Both the position numbers and the translations under genes were made by a program. From NCBI GenBank assembly GCA_030652255.1, contig JAUSAZ010000024.1, positions 1-33,684 of the forward strand: a DNA stretch of 33,684 nucleotides, in the 5' to 3' direction. Within the stretch, counting starts at the first letter, position 1, and each line of letters begins with the position of its first letter. Shown piece after piece: positions 25,623 to 33,684 of this stretch. Below the pieces are notes generated by a model. The model worked only from the letters and a program-made list of their open reading frames with translations. It made no database searches and was not told the origin of the DNA. The stretch comes from Myxococcales bacterium. GTDB taxonomy: Bacteria > Myxococcota_A > Polyangia > Polyangiales > Ga0077539.

Positions 25623-26630
25623 ATGGCCAGTACCCGCAAGACCACGAAGAAGTCCGCCGCCCGTCCCGCCGCTGCGAAGAAGAAGGCTCCCGCGCGCAAG
25701 CCCGCAGCCGCGAAGAAGAAGCCCGCCGCGGCTGCGAAGAAGAAGCCCGCCGCGGCCGCGAAGAAGAAGCCCGCCGCAGCCGCGAAGAAGAAGCCCACCA
25801 CCGCGGAGCGCGTGTACACGCTCGACGAGCTGGTGGCCCGCGTCGGCGGCGCGGACGAGACCGGCGCCCGCACCCTGGTCCGCGGCCTCTCCGACGAGGA
25901 CCTCATCACCCTCGGGCGCCGTGTCGCCACGCCGCGCATCACCGTCGACGGCCGACGCCTCTACGGCACCGCCCTCGACGCGCTCGACCGCCTCACGCCC
26001 GCGCAGCGCGCCCGGCTGCCGACGGTCACCGCCCGCCGCCTCGCCGCTGCGATCGGCGCCCTGGCGCACGGCGACTCCCTGCGCGAGCGCCGCGACGCCG
26101 AGCTCGGGCTCCGCAGCACGCGCAAGGACGCCGCGGAGCTCGACGCCGCGATCGTGCGCGAGGAGGCCCGCGCCCTGCGCGCGCAGCTCCAGGAGGTGCT
26201 GATCGACCTGCTGGGCGAGCGCCCGGAGATCGAAGCCGCGGCGGGGAACGCCAGCACCGGCGAGTCGCTGTCGATCGCCCTGGAGAACCTCGTCGACATG
26301 CTGGAGGCCAAGGTGCTCGACACCGAGCTCCGCGCCGACCTCCAGCCGGGCAGCTACGACGAGCGCGAACTGGAGGCGATCCGGACGACCGCGAAGAAGG
26401 TGCGCCGCCTCGACGAGCGGGCGGCGGCCGTGCAGGGGGTCGCACAGATCCCCCAGTCGGAGGTCGACCTCTGGGACGGCATCAACCTCACGCTGCTCGA
26501 TCGGATGGTCACCGCCTTCGAGCGCGCCCACGACCTCGAGCCAGCGGTGCCGCGGCTGAGCTACCAGTCGTTGCGCTCGTGGACGCGGCGGGCCGAGCCG
26601 ACGTCGCCGGGGCCAGCGCCGACGCCCTGA
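25623..26630 (+). CDS. Protein with histone-H1-like Lys/Ala/Pro N-terminal tail and helical C-terminal region
   Basis: A 335-residue protein. Residues 1-58 are Lys/Ala/Pro repeats (KKKPAAAA three times plus KKKPTTAE), like the tails of eukaryotic H1, bacterial H1-like proteins and Pseudomonas AlgP; such tails bind DNA by charge. Residues 62-335 are a mostly helical region I do not recognise: YTLDELVARVGGADETGARTLVRGLSDEDL, then a charged helix with EEARALRAQLQEVLIDLLGE. ATG 25623 has an excellent ribosome site (AAGGAG, 9 nt). It is divergent from gltX. The gene is followed by a 21-bp tandem repeat. A nucleoid or chromatin-like role fits the tail; the body gives no further clue. Confidence 0.85.
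   Translation: MASTRKTTKKSAARPAAAKKKAPARKPAAAKKKPAAAAKKKPAAAAKKKPAAAAKKKPTTAERVYTLDELVARVGGADETGARTLVRGLSDEDLITLGRRVATPRITVDGRRLYGTALDALDRLTPAQRARLPTVTARRLAAAIGALAHGDSLRERRDAELGLRSTRKDAAELDAAIVREEARALRAQLQEVLIDLLGERPEIEAAAGNASTGESLSIALENLVDMLEAKVLDTELRADLQPGSYDERELEAIRTTAKKVRRLDERAAAVQGVAQIPQSEVDLWDGINLTLLDRMVTAFERAHDLEPAVPRLSYQSLRSWTRRAEPTSPGPAPTP
25713..25796 (+). repeat. 24-bp coding tandem repeats for KKKPAAAA
   Basis: Three full copies of aagaagaagcccgccgcNgc-type units (25713-25736, 25737-25760, 25761-25784) and a partial fourth lie in the N-terminal tail. Copies differ only at Ala third positions. Unit slippage would lengthen or shorten the basic tail in frame. Confidence 0.75.
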
Positions 26631-26635
26631 TCGCC

Positions 26636-26887
26636 CGCCACGCCACTCCCGCCACCCGCCACGCCACTCCCATCACCCGCCACGCCGCTTCGGAGCCGCG
26701 CCACGCCGCTTCGGAGCCGCGCCACGCCGCTTCGGAGCCGCGCCACGCCGCTTCGGGGCTGCGCCACGCCGCTTCGGGGCTGCGCCACGCCGCTTCGGGA
26801 CTGCACCACGCCGCCCGGAGGCTCCGCCACGTCGCTACGGGGCTGCGCCACCCCGCCTGGAGCCTCCGCCACGCCCGTCTACGGCCG
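26636..26887. repeat. 21-bp minisatellite between convergent genes (11 units plus a partial)
   Basis: Units of consensus CGCCACGCCGCTTCGG(A/G)GC(C/T)G start at 26636 and every 21 nt to 26866, followed by a diverged partial copy. Units 3-5 are identical, units 6-7 are identical, and outer units are more diverged, the pattern left by recent internal duplication. The array begins 5 nt after the TGA at 26630 and reaches the stop codon of the minus gene at 26879. The 21-nt period keeps heptapeptide frames open on both strands (RHAASEP/RHAASGL on plus, SGVAQPR/SGVARLR on minus), but no start with good support exists. I treat it as non-coding. Confidence 0.85.
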
Positions 26888-27871
26888 CCACCGCAGCCGC
26901 AGCGGGCGCGCCACGCCCGGCCGCTGCACCGTCACCCCCGTCGCGTCGATGGCGCGCACCGTCGAGCGCGCCACCCGGTCACCCACCGTCACCACCCACG
27001 CCGCGCGCCCGGCGGTGAGCACGGCCCCCTGCGCGCGCGAGCCCGCCACGAAGGATCGCGCGACCGGCAGCGTGCCCGCGGGCAGCGCCGCGCCGATCTC
27101 CGCCGCGCCGTTGCAGCGCGTCGGCCACGGGTCGTCGCCGAGGTCGGCGGTGGTCGCCCGACCGGAGGGCCAGGAGAGCGTCGCCAGCAGCGCCTCGCCC
27201 TGCGGCTCGATGCGCACCGTGATCAGCGCGCGGAGCCCCGGTGACACCGTGAGCAGCGCGAGGGTCTCGCCGAGCGCGGGCGCGTCGTCGGCGCGCACGG
27301 TGAGGTCGAGGGTCTCGGCGGTCTGCTGCGCGGACACGAGGCACACCCCGCGGCCGAGCCGCGCGAGCGCCCGCAGCGGTTGATAGCGGGAGACCGCCGA
27401 CGGCGCGGTGGGTTCGCGCCAGCCCACCACAACGCGGTCGCGCAGGCGGCCGACGTGCTCGACGCGGTCGCTGGCGCAGGCGAGGTGCGGGTCGGCGGTG
27501 ACCGCGGCGCAGGCGGTCGCGGCCGCGGTGGCAGGGGCGCTCGCAGGGAGGAGCAGCGCCCAGGTCACGCGGTCGTCGTGGCGCTCGGGGGCGCCCGGGA
27601 GCGGGAGCTCGCCGGAGGCCCGCAGCACCGCGCCGAGCACCGCGGGCGGCACCCACGGCGCGGCCTCGGCGGCGACCGGTTCGAGGCCCGCGAGGGCGCC
27701 CGCCACGACGAGGCGCGCGTCGGGCGGAGGGGTTGGCGTTGCGGCGGGGGTCACCACGGCGGGTGGCCCGGCGTCGTCGGGGGTGCGGGGTGCGGAGGGT
27801 CGGGGCGGGGGCGCGGTGGCGCTACAGGAGAGGGCGAGCAGCGCGACCGGGACGATCGCGCGCGGTCGCAT
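26879..27871 (-). CDS. Lipoprotein of unknown function coupled to the OmpA-family gene
   Basis: A 330-residue lipoprotein. Signal MRPRAIVPVALLALSC has lipobox Cys16, followed by a Pro/Ala/Thr tether to about residue 55 (ATAPPPRPSAPRTPDDAG). The body is alpha/beta with no motif I recognise (RLVVAGALAGLEPVAAEAAPWV, RVTWALLLPAS, RDRVVVGWREPTAPS). Two Cys pairs (AAVTADPHLACASD and RCNGAAEIG regions) could form disulfides. The C-terminus (VTVGDRVARSTVRAIDATGV) has a small-barrel pattern like the KOW or TonB-partner regions of envelope proteins, but this is only an impression. ATG 27871 overlaps the TGA of the upstream OmpA gene as TGATG, so translation is coupled. It probably acts with the OmpA-family barrel at the outer membrane. 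Confidence 0.8.
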   Translation of the reverse strand: MRPRAIVPVALLALSCSATAPPPRPSAPRTPDDAGPPAVVTPAATPTPPPDARLVVAGALAGLEPVAAEAAPWVPPAVLGAVLRASGELPLPGAPERHDDRVTWALLLPASAPATAAATACAAVTADPHLACASDRVEHVGRLRDRVVVGWREPTAPSAVSRYQPLRALARLGRGVCLVSAQQTAETLDLTVRADDAPALGETLALLTVSPGLRALITVRIEPQGEALLATLSWPSGRATTADLGDDPWPTRCNGAAEIGAALPAGTLPVARSFVAGSRAQGAVLTAGRAAWVVTVGDRVARSTVRAIDATGVTVQRPGVARPLRLRWRP

Positions 27872-30231
27872 CAGGGGCGCGGGGCAGCGGCGGCGGGGGT
27901 GCGCGTGAGGTGGAACTCCACGCGACGGTTGGCCGTGCGGCCGGCGGCGGTGAGGTTGGGGCGGAGCGGGCGGCCCTGACCGAAGCCGCGCGCGGTGAGC
28001 TTGTCGGCCGCGACGCCGAGGCGGATGAGGGTCTCGCGCACCGCTTCGGCGCGGCTCTGCGAGAGGGTCATGTTGCCCGCCGGGGTGCCGACGTTGTCGG
28101 TGTGCCCCTGGATCTCCACGGCGGTGATCTCGGGGTGGCGGTTGAGCGTGTCGGCGATCTCTTCCAGCAGCGTGTTGGAGTCCGGGAGGATCTCCGCCGA
28201 GTTGGTCTGGAAGTGCACCTGGCGCATGATCGCCAGGATGTTGCCGCGGATGGCCACCGAGGGGCGCGCCGGGCGGCGGGTCACGGTGACCTCCACCGCG
28301 CGGTTGGCGCGCGGCTCGACGGTGGCCTGCTGGGCGGTGGAGCCCATGTGCCGGTCGCTCGACTCGACGCGCACCATGTACGGGCCCGCGAGGAGCTCCT
28401 CGGCGGTGATGCGACCCTGGTCGTCGGTGGTGAGGGTGCGCTCGGCGGGGGCCTGCTGGCCCGTCGGGACGTTGAGACCCGGCGCGGGCGAGAGCACCAC
28501 GTTGGCGTTGGCGACGTTGGCGCCGCCCTGCGACGACACGACGTGGATGGCGAGCCCGCCGCGGCGGGGCATCGGCCGGATGTCGCAGTTGACGTTGACC
28601 TCGGGGTCGGCGTTGGCCGCGGGGGCGGTGGTGCCCTCCGCGGGCGGCGTCGGCGCGGGCACGGTGAACGTGCACTCGCCGGGGTTGTACTCCGGCGCGG
28701 TGACCGCGAGGCGGTACTCGCCCGGCACGAGGTGCCCGGAGCGGAAGCGCCCGTCGGGGGCGCTCGCGAGGATGTGCAGCTCGGGGTGACCCGTGAAGTT
28801 CACGATGGCGCCGCCGACGGCGTTGTGGCTCTCGGCGTCGCGCACCATGCCGACCACGTGGCCGCCCGGCGGGGTGCGGTCGACCACGCGGTCGACCACG
28901 CGCTCCGGCCCGGGGACCTCGACGCGCTGCACTGGCGGATGGATGTCGTACGCGAAGGACGCGCCGAAGTAGAGCTGCCACGGGGTGGTGGGGGCGAGCT
29001 CGCGCACGAAGGTGGAGCTCCCGCTGGTGGCGATGTCGAAGGCCAGGAGCGCGGCGAGGCCGCGGACCGGCGGGAGCACCCGGGCGCCGATGGTGAGGCG
29101 CGAGGGCATCGAGGAGAAGCCCTCGCGGGCGAGGCAGGCGTCGTCGTCGGCGGCGCCGCCGGGGCCCGACATGCCCGTGCCCGGCTCGAAGCAGGAGTAC
29201 CCCTGGCGGTTGACCGGCACGCCGACGGACCACTCGAGGAAGGGCCGCACCCACGGGAGCTCGACCTCGGCGGCGAGGTTGACCCCGAAGCGGTCGACGC
29301 GGTTGATGCCGAGCGCGTGGCGCTCGATGCGCGACACCTCGAGGAAGCACGTCGGGTCGATGGCCCCGGAGGCACAGCGCGCGGCGTCGTAGCCCGGCTG
29401 GGCGGCGCGGCGGCGCTCCTCGGTGGGCGACACGATCGCGGCGCTGTTGTCGAGGTAGTAGTGGGCGTTGACGTGGAAGCGCAGCGGGACGCTGGCGCCG
29501 AAGTCGCGCAGGTCGACGGTGCTGAGCACGCCGAAGTTGGCGCTGGTCGAGCCGCCGAGCAGGCCGATGTCACCGGAGCGGTTGAGGAGGTAGAGCGACG
29601 CGAAGCCGCCGACGTAGAGGCCGCGCCAGACGCGGGCCGCGCCCTTCACGCCGAAGGTGGTGTCGCCGAGCACCTGGAAGAGGCTCGGGCGCTCGCGGTC
29701 GTTGGAGTTGGCGTACGCGCGGATGGACGCGAAGATTTCGAGGAAGTCGAGCGGCGAGTACGACAGCGTGGCGGTGCCGCCCACGTGCTGCGCGCTGTCG
29801 GTGCCGACCGCCGCGGTGCCCGCGAGGCCTGGGGGACGGAGAAACTCCGACCCGCCGTAGTACTCGCCGATGAGCCCGAAGCGGAACGAGCCCGCCGCGC
29901 CCGTCTGCGCCGCGCGGGTGTGCAGGAGGCCGATGGAGCCGTCGAGCGTGGAGTAGCGCGAGAGCATCCGGGTGCGCCGGGCCTCGTCGGTCTCCGGGGT
30001 GCCGGGCTGCTCGGGCGTGGCGGCGGGGGTCGGCGTGGCGGCGGGGGTCGCGGTGGTGCCGGCGGCGGGGGCTTCTTCCTCGTCGCCCTCCTCGTCGCCC
30101 TCGTCGTCGCCCTCCTCGTCAGCCGACGCCGCGGAGCGACCGCCGGAGGGCGGGGTCTGCGCGAGGGCCGTCAGGGGCAGCGCAACCGCCTGCGCCACGA
30201 GGATCAAAGCCAACCATCGAGAGTGCCGCAT
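27871..30231 (-). CDS. OmpA-family outer membrane protein with N-terminal barrel and carboxypeptidase-regulatory-like domains
   Basis: A 786-residue outer membrane protein. The signal peptide is cut near LTALAQ, and an acidic Glu/Asp stretch (DEEGDDEGDEEGDEEEAP) follows. Residues ~95-430 contain alternating amphipathic strands of a predicted barrel (FRFGLIGEYYGG, LYVGGFASLYLLNR, WQLYFGASFAYDI). A VVDRVVDR hinge and two regulatory-like beta domains follow (VVGMVRDAESHNAVGGAIVNF; GRITAEELLAGPYMVRV). The last ~120 residues are an OmpA/MotB peptidoglycan-binding domain: IQGHTDNVGTPAGNMTLSQSRA, GFGQGRPLRPNLTAAGR and NRRVEF. ATG 30231 follows GGAGGAG at 8 nt, a strong site; the extended frame to 30306 is not needed. 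Barrel plus wall anchor suggests an envelope tether. Confidence 0.88.
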   Translation of the reverse strand: MRHSRWLALILVAQAVALPLTALAQTPPSGGRSAASADEEGDDEGDEEGDEEEAPAAGTTATPAATPTPAATPEQPGTPETDEARRTRMLSRYSTLDGSIGLLHTRAAQTGAAGSFRFGLIGEYYGGSEFLRPPGLAGTAAVGTDSAQHVGGTATLSYSPLDFLEIFASIRAYANSNDRERPSLFQVLGDTTFGVKGAARVWRGLYVGGFASLYLLNRSGDIGLLGGSTSANFGVLSTVDLRDFGASVPLRFHVNAHYYLDNSAAIVSPTEERRRAAQPGYDAARCASGAIDPTCFLEVSRIERHALGINRVDRFGVNLAAEVELPWVRPFLEWSVGVPVNRQGYSCFEPGTGMSGPGGAADDDACLAREGFSSMPSRLTIGARVLPPVRGLAALLAFDIATSGSSTFVRELAPTTPWQLYFGASFAYDIHPPVQRVEVPGPERVVDRVVDRTPPGGHVVGMVRDAESHNAVGGAIVNFTGHPELHILASAPDGRFRSGHLVPGEYRLAVTAPEYNPGECTFTVPAPTPPAEGTTAPAANADPEVNVNCDIRPMPRRGGLAIHVVSSQGGANVANANVVLSPAPGLNVPTGQQAPAERTLTTDDQGRITAEELLAGPYMVRVESSDRHMGSTAQQATVEPRANRAVEVTVTRRPARPSVAIRGNILAIMRQVHFQTNSAEILPDSNTLLEEIADTLNRHPEITAVEIQGHTDNVGTPAGNMTLSQSRAEAVRETLIRLGVAADKLTARGFGQGRPLRPNLTAAGRTANRRVEFHLTRTPAAAAPRP

Positions 30232-30411
30232 CGTCGTGTCTCCTCCACCTAAGCCATCGGGAATCCCGCGCTCGTGCTCGTCACGAGGCCCGCCGAAATC
30301 CAACACCGCCTTCGCGGCGGCGCGGTCATACCATCCGCGTTCTCGAAACGTCCAGACTCGGGACGGGCCGTCGTTGCTGTGGATCGAAGCCCACAGGAAG
30401 AGGCCCCGGGA
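30232..30411 (-). promoter_or_regulatory. 180-bp spacer with the likely promoter of the OmpA-lipoprotein unit
   Basis: The spacer holds the strong ribosome site and, on the minus strand, TGGTATGAC around 30334-30326, whose TATGAC could be a -10. A 6-bp hairpin CTGTGG/CCACAG (30377-30396) lies nearer xseB and may end that transcript. No clear -35 is seen. Confidence 0.3.
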
Positions 30412-30421
30412 TCAACCCCGG
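30406..30421 (-). terminator. Hairpin over the xseB stop codon
   Basis: CCGGG (30406-30410) and CCCGG (30417-30421) pair around a 6-nt loop that holds the xseB stop (complement TCA, 30412-30414). It is short and has no T tract, and could act as a terminator or only as mRNA-end protection. Confidence 0.3.
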
Positions 30422-30669
30422 CTCATGGGCTGGAGCACCGTCTCGCCCCCCTCGCCAGTCACCAGCTGATCGACCCGCTTCTCCGCCGCGTCGAGCCTGC
30501 GCTGCCCGGCGCGGGTGAGCCGCACGCCCTCCTCGAAGACCCGCAGCGACTCCTCGAGGGCCAGGTCACCCTTCTCGAGTTGGAGCACCACCTCGTCGAG
30601 CCGCTTGAGGATCGCCTCGAGCGGCATCGCCTCTTCCACCGTCGTCCCGTTGCTCTCTTGCGCTTCCAT
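30412..30669 (-). CDS. xseB: Exodeoxyribonuclease VII small subunit
   Basis: An 85-residue helical subunit that joins XseA to form exonuclease VII, which degrades single-stranded DNA from both ends. The family signature is clear: PLEAILKRLDEVVLQLEKGDLALEESLRVFEEGVRL, then AEKRVDQLV. Length is normal. ATG 30669 is preferred over upstream in-frame starts because it lies at the usual distance from the conserved helix. It lies 35 bp downstream of the HEAT-like gene on the same strand. The large subunit xseA, often adjacent, is not in the window. Confidence 0.93.
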   Translation of the reverse strand: MEAQESNGTTVEEAMPLEAILKRLDEVVLQLEKGDLALEESLRVFEEGVRLTRAGQRRLDAAEKRVDQLVTGEGGETVLQPMSRG

Positions 30670-30704
30670 GGCCGGGCGGGAATGACACCCTCCCGCGGCC
30701 GGGG

Positions 30705-31949
30705 TCAAGGTTCCGCCGCGCCGCGGGCCACCTGCAGCGCGAGCGAGAGCCCGTCCGCCAGCCGCGCGCTCCACGCCACCGCCCGGGCCGCCTCCAGCGC
30801 CGGCCGCGCCGCGCCGCCCTCCCTCCGCGCGAGCGCCATCGCGGCCCCGAGCCTCCGCGCCTCGTCCACATCGGTGAGCAGCGTGCGCTCCAGCGCCGGG
30901 GTGCTCCCCGTCGCGGCCACGACGGCGACGTCCTCCCGCCGGGGCCCGCCGAGCAGCGCCGCGAGCGCCGCCTCCGCGTCCCGCCGGTCACCGGGGTCGT
31001 CGCTCGCGACGCAGCGCCGCACCGCCGGGAGCGCCCCGAGCGCCCGCAGCCGCGCGATGGCCGACAGCGCGGGGCCGCGCGCCACCGGGTCGTCGACGAG
31101 CGCGCCGAGCTCCTCCCCGGTGACGCCGCCGATGTCGCCCAGCGCCTCGATGGACTGCCGCCGCAGGTCGCGCTCGGGGCCCGTGCGCGCGACCGCCAGC
31201 AGCGCCGGCGCCGCCTCGGCGAGACGCAGCGCCCGCGCCGCGCGGATGGCCGAGAGCCCCCTCCCCCCGCGGATCTCCTCCGCGGCCCGCCTGAGCTCAC
31301 CGACGATGGCCGCCGCCGCCGAGGGGTCTCCGCGGCGCGCCAGGATGCGCCACCGCAGCGGCTCCTCCACCGGCCGCCCCTCGACGGGCGCGTCGGGCCG
31401 CGCGGCCAGGGCGTCGAGGGCCACCGCCGCGAGCTCGTCGTCGGGCACCACGCTGCCGCGCGCCCGGGCCGCGTCGAGCTGCGCCTCGGGCGTGCCGAGG
31501 GCGTGCAGGGCCGCGAGCGCCAGCGCCGGAGGGGCGAGCTCGGGGAGGCGCAGGGCCTCGACGCGCGCCACGAGCGAGCGGGTGTCGCGACCGGCCGGGA
31601 GCGCGAGGGCGGTGAGCGCCGTGAGCCGGGCCGAGAGGTCGGTCTCCTGCGCGAGGAGTGCGAGGAGGGCGTCGTCCTCCGCGGCACGATCGGCCTCGGA
31701 GGCGACCCCCGCGCCGCCGAGCCGCGACCGCAGGATGGCGTAGGCCCCGCCGCGCCGCCGGGCGAGGTCGGTGCTGCGCAGCCGGGAGATCGGGTCGGCC
31801 CGGGCGATGCGCCAGGGTTCGGCTAGCGGCGTGGCGAGGGCGGTGGCATCGTGAATGCCGAGCGCACAGACGAGACCCAGTGTGATGGCATACCATCGTG
31901 GGGCCGGAGGCCTCGAGCGGTGAATCGCGGCCGAGTCGACGGAGTCCAC
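30705..31949 (-). CDS. Exported HEAT-like repeat protein
   Basis: A 414-residue protein built of repeated helical pairs typical of HEAT/armadillo-like solenoids (LSARLTALTALALPAG; RQSIEALGDIGGVTGEEL; PVARGPALSAIARLRALGALPAVRR; RRDAEAALAALLGG). The N-terminus has a basic stretch (HRSRPPAPRW), a hydrophobic core (YAITLGLVCALGI) and a possible cut after ALA near residue 39, so it is probably exported. The start is GTG 31949; no ATG is available in frame. It is divergent from the kinase, with 56 bp between starts, so the two share a regulatory region. Solenoids of this kind bind partner proteins; the target is unknown. Confidence 0.78.
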   Translation of the reverse strand: MDSVDSAAIHRSRPPAPRWYAITLGLVCALGIHDATALATPLAEPWRIARADPISRLRSTDLARRRGGAYAILRSRLGGAGVASEADRAAEDDALLALLAQETDLSARLTALTALALPAGRDTRSLVARVEALRLPELAPPALALAALHALGTPEAQLDAARARGSVVPDDELAAVALDALAARPDAPVEGRPVEEPLRWRILARRGDPSAAAAIVGELRRAAEEIRGGRGLSAIRAARALRLAEAAPALLAVARTGPERDLRRQSIEALGDIGGVTGEELGALVDDPVARGPALSAIARLRALGALPAVRRCVASDDPGDRRDAEAALAALLGGPRREDVAVVAATGSTPALERTLLTDVDEARRLGAAMALARREGGAARPALEAARAVAWSARLADGLSLALQVARGAAEP

Positions 31950-32005
31950 GGCAGGCCGCGGAACCTATCACGTCCCGTAGCGACGGAGCATCACCGAGAC
32001 ACCGC

Positions 32006-33412
<1,407 letters not shown>

Positions 33413-33424
33413 TACCAACTGGGT

Positions 33425-33479
33425 GTCAAACTTGCCGCTTTGGCGGCCGCCCGTTGGTGGGACACGCCGCCCGTTTGAC
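33425..33479. repeat. Inverted repeat GTCAAAC/GTTTGAC with nested hairpin
   Basis: GTCAAAC (33425-33431) and GTTTGAC (33473-33479) are perfect inverted copies 41 nt apart. Nested just inside the left arm is GCCGC-TTTG-GCGGC (33434-33447), a 5-bp hairpin. GCCGCCCGT occurs near the right arm, with an imperfect copy in the middle. It begins 12 nt after the kinase stop codon. Confidence 0.5.
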
Positions 33480-33480
33480 G

Positions 33481-33510
33481 CTGGGGTTCGCGCGTTGGCG
33501 CTCACCCCAG
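33481..33510. repeat. Covarying hairpin element, copy 1
   Basis: CTGGGGT-TC-GCGC-GTTG-GCGC-TC-ACCCCAG folds as a 7-bp outer stem, a symmetric TC/TC internal loop, a 4-bp inner stem and the loop GTTG. It matches copy 2 at 33647-33676, with substitutions that keep pairing. Confidence 0.7.
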
Positions 33511-33526
33511 GCTATCGCACGAGGGC

Positions 33527-33546
33527 GCCCCCGCAGTCGCGGGGGC
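33527..33546 (+). terminator. Terminator-like hairpin followed by TTT
   Basis: GCCCCCGC (33527-33534), loop AGTC and GCGGGGGC (33539-33546) form a perfect 8-bp stem, followed directly by TTTC. It is the most classical intrinsic-terminator shape in the window and lies about 115 nt after the kinase stop. Confidence 0.5.
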
Positions 33547-33646
33547 TTTCGGACCGACACCCGATGGACCTTCCGGAAGGCCGGGCGGACAAGGCCCACG
33601 AGATGCGCAACGGGTGTCGTTCGGGAGTGGCGCAACCCGCTGCGGG

Positions 33647-33676
33647 CCGGGGTTCGGGCGTTGGCCCTCACCCCGG
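33647..33676. repeat. Covarying hairpin element, copy 2
   Basis: CCGGGGT-TC-GGGC-GTTG-GCCC-TC-ACCCCGG has the same architecture as copy 1. It has a T-A to C-G change in the outer stem and a C-G to G-C change in the inner stem. Loop and internal loop are identical to copy 1. Confidence 0.7.
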
Positions 33677-33684
33677 GCAATAAC

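Noticed and set aside
26561..26872. 103-codon minus-strand frame across the minisatellite (heptapeptide repeats)
   Set aside because: GTG start without ribosome site. It overlaps the end of the plus-strand gene and exists because the 21-bp unit lacks stops in several frames.
33423..33683. Overlapping ~85-codon frames on both strands at the right end
   Set aside because: Neither has a family match or ribosome site, and the region is dominated by inverted repeats.

Overview
The window is very GC-rich, gene-dense bacterial DNA with almost every third codon position G or C. The gene content points to a myxobacterium (Myxococcota), most likely a Polyangia/Sandaracinus-type lineage. Signs of this are long cysteine-repeat lipoproteins, lipoproteins tethered by Asp/Ala/Pro/Thr linkers, a Hanks-type Ser/Thr kinase with an N-terminal zinc ribbon and one C-terminal membrane helix, and an MXAN_5187-like protein. 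This placement is inference from gene families; there is no rRNA or tRNA in the window.

Layout. Positions 1-126 hold three 42-nt-spaced copies of a near-palindromic decamer, of unresolved coding status. Positions 127-6508 hold two convergent giant cysteine-repeat proteins (about 25 and 17 repeats). The first has no visible start or export signal. Positions 6889-10796 hold an NlpC/P60-like secreted peptidase, an MXAN_5187-like protein, a jelly-roll-type lipoprotein, a Tat-like TlpA/redoxin and an arginine-rich disordered protein. Positions 11054-17751 form a plus-strand run: PQQ-propeller lipoprotein, third cysteine-repeat lipoprotein, acyl-CoA carboxylase beta chain and VWA lipoprotein. Positions 17759-23029 hold a PPC-like secreted protein, RecD2 helicase, an SNase-fold lipoprotein and a lamin-tail-like lipoprotein. 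Positions 23065-25483 hold a CPBP membrane protease and gltX. Positions 25623-26630 encode a protein with a histone-H1-like Lys/Ala tail, followed by an 11-unit 21-bp minisatellite. Positions 26879-31949, all on the minus strand, hold a lipoprotein coupled to an OmpA-family barrel protein, xseB and a HEAT-like exported protein. Positions 32006-33412 encode a Ser/Thr kinase. The end of the window is a non-coding region packed with inverted repeats, including two copies of one hairpin that differ by compensatory base changes.

How it fits together. Core housekeeping functions (gltX, xseB, recD2, acyl-CoA carboxylase) are scattered among genes for the cell surface. At least eight products carry a lipobox, and five of these have an acidic Asp-rich spacer directly after it. 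This looks like an envelope-decoration locus rather than one operon: most transcription units are one to four genes long. Four of the six convergent gene pairs end within 4-8 bp of each other.

The best candidates for something undescribed are the covarying hairpin pair at the right end, the clustered cysteine-repeat lipoproteins with different capping domains, and the convergent genes whose stop codons sit inside one shared palindrome.
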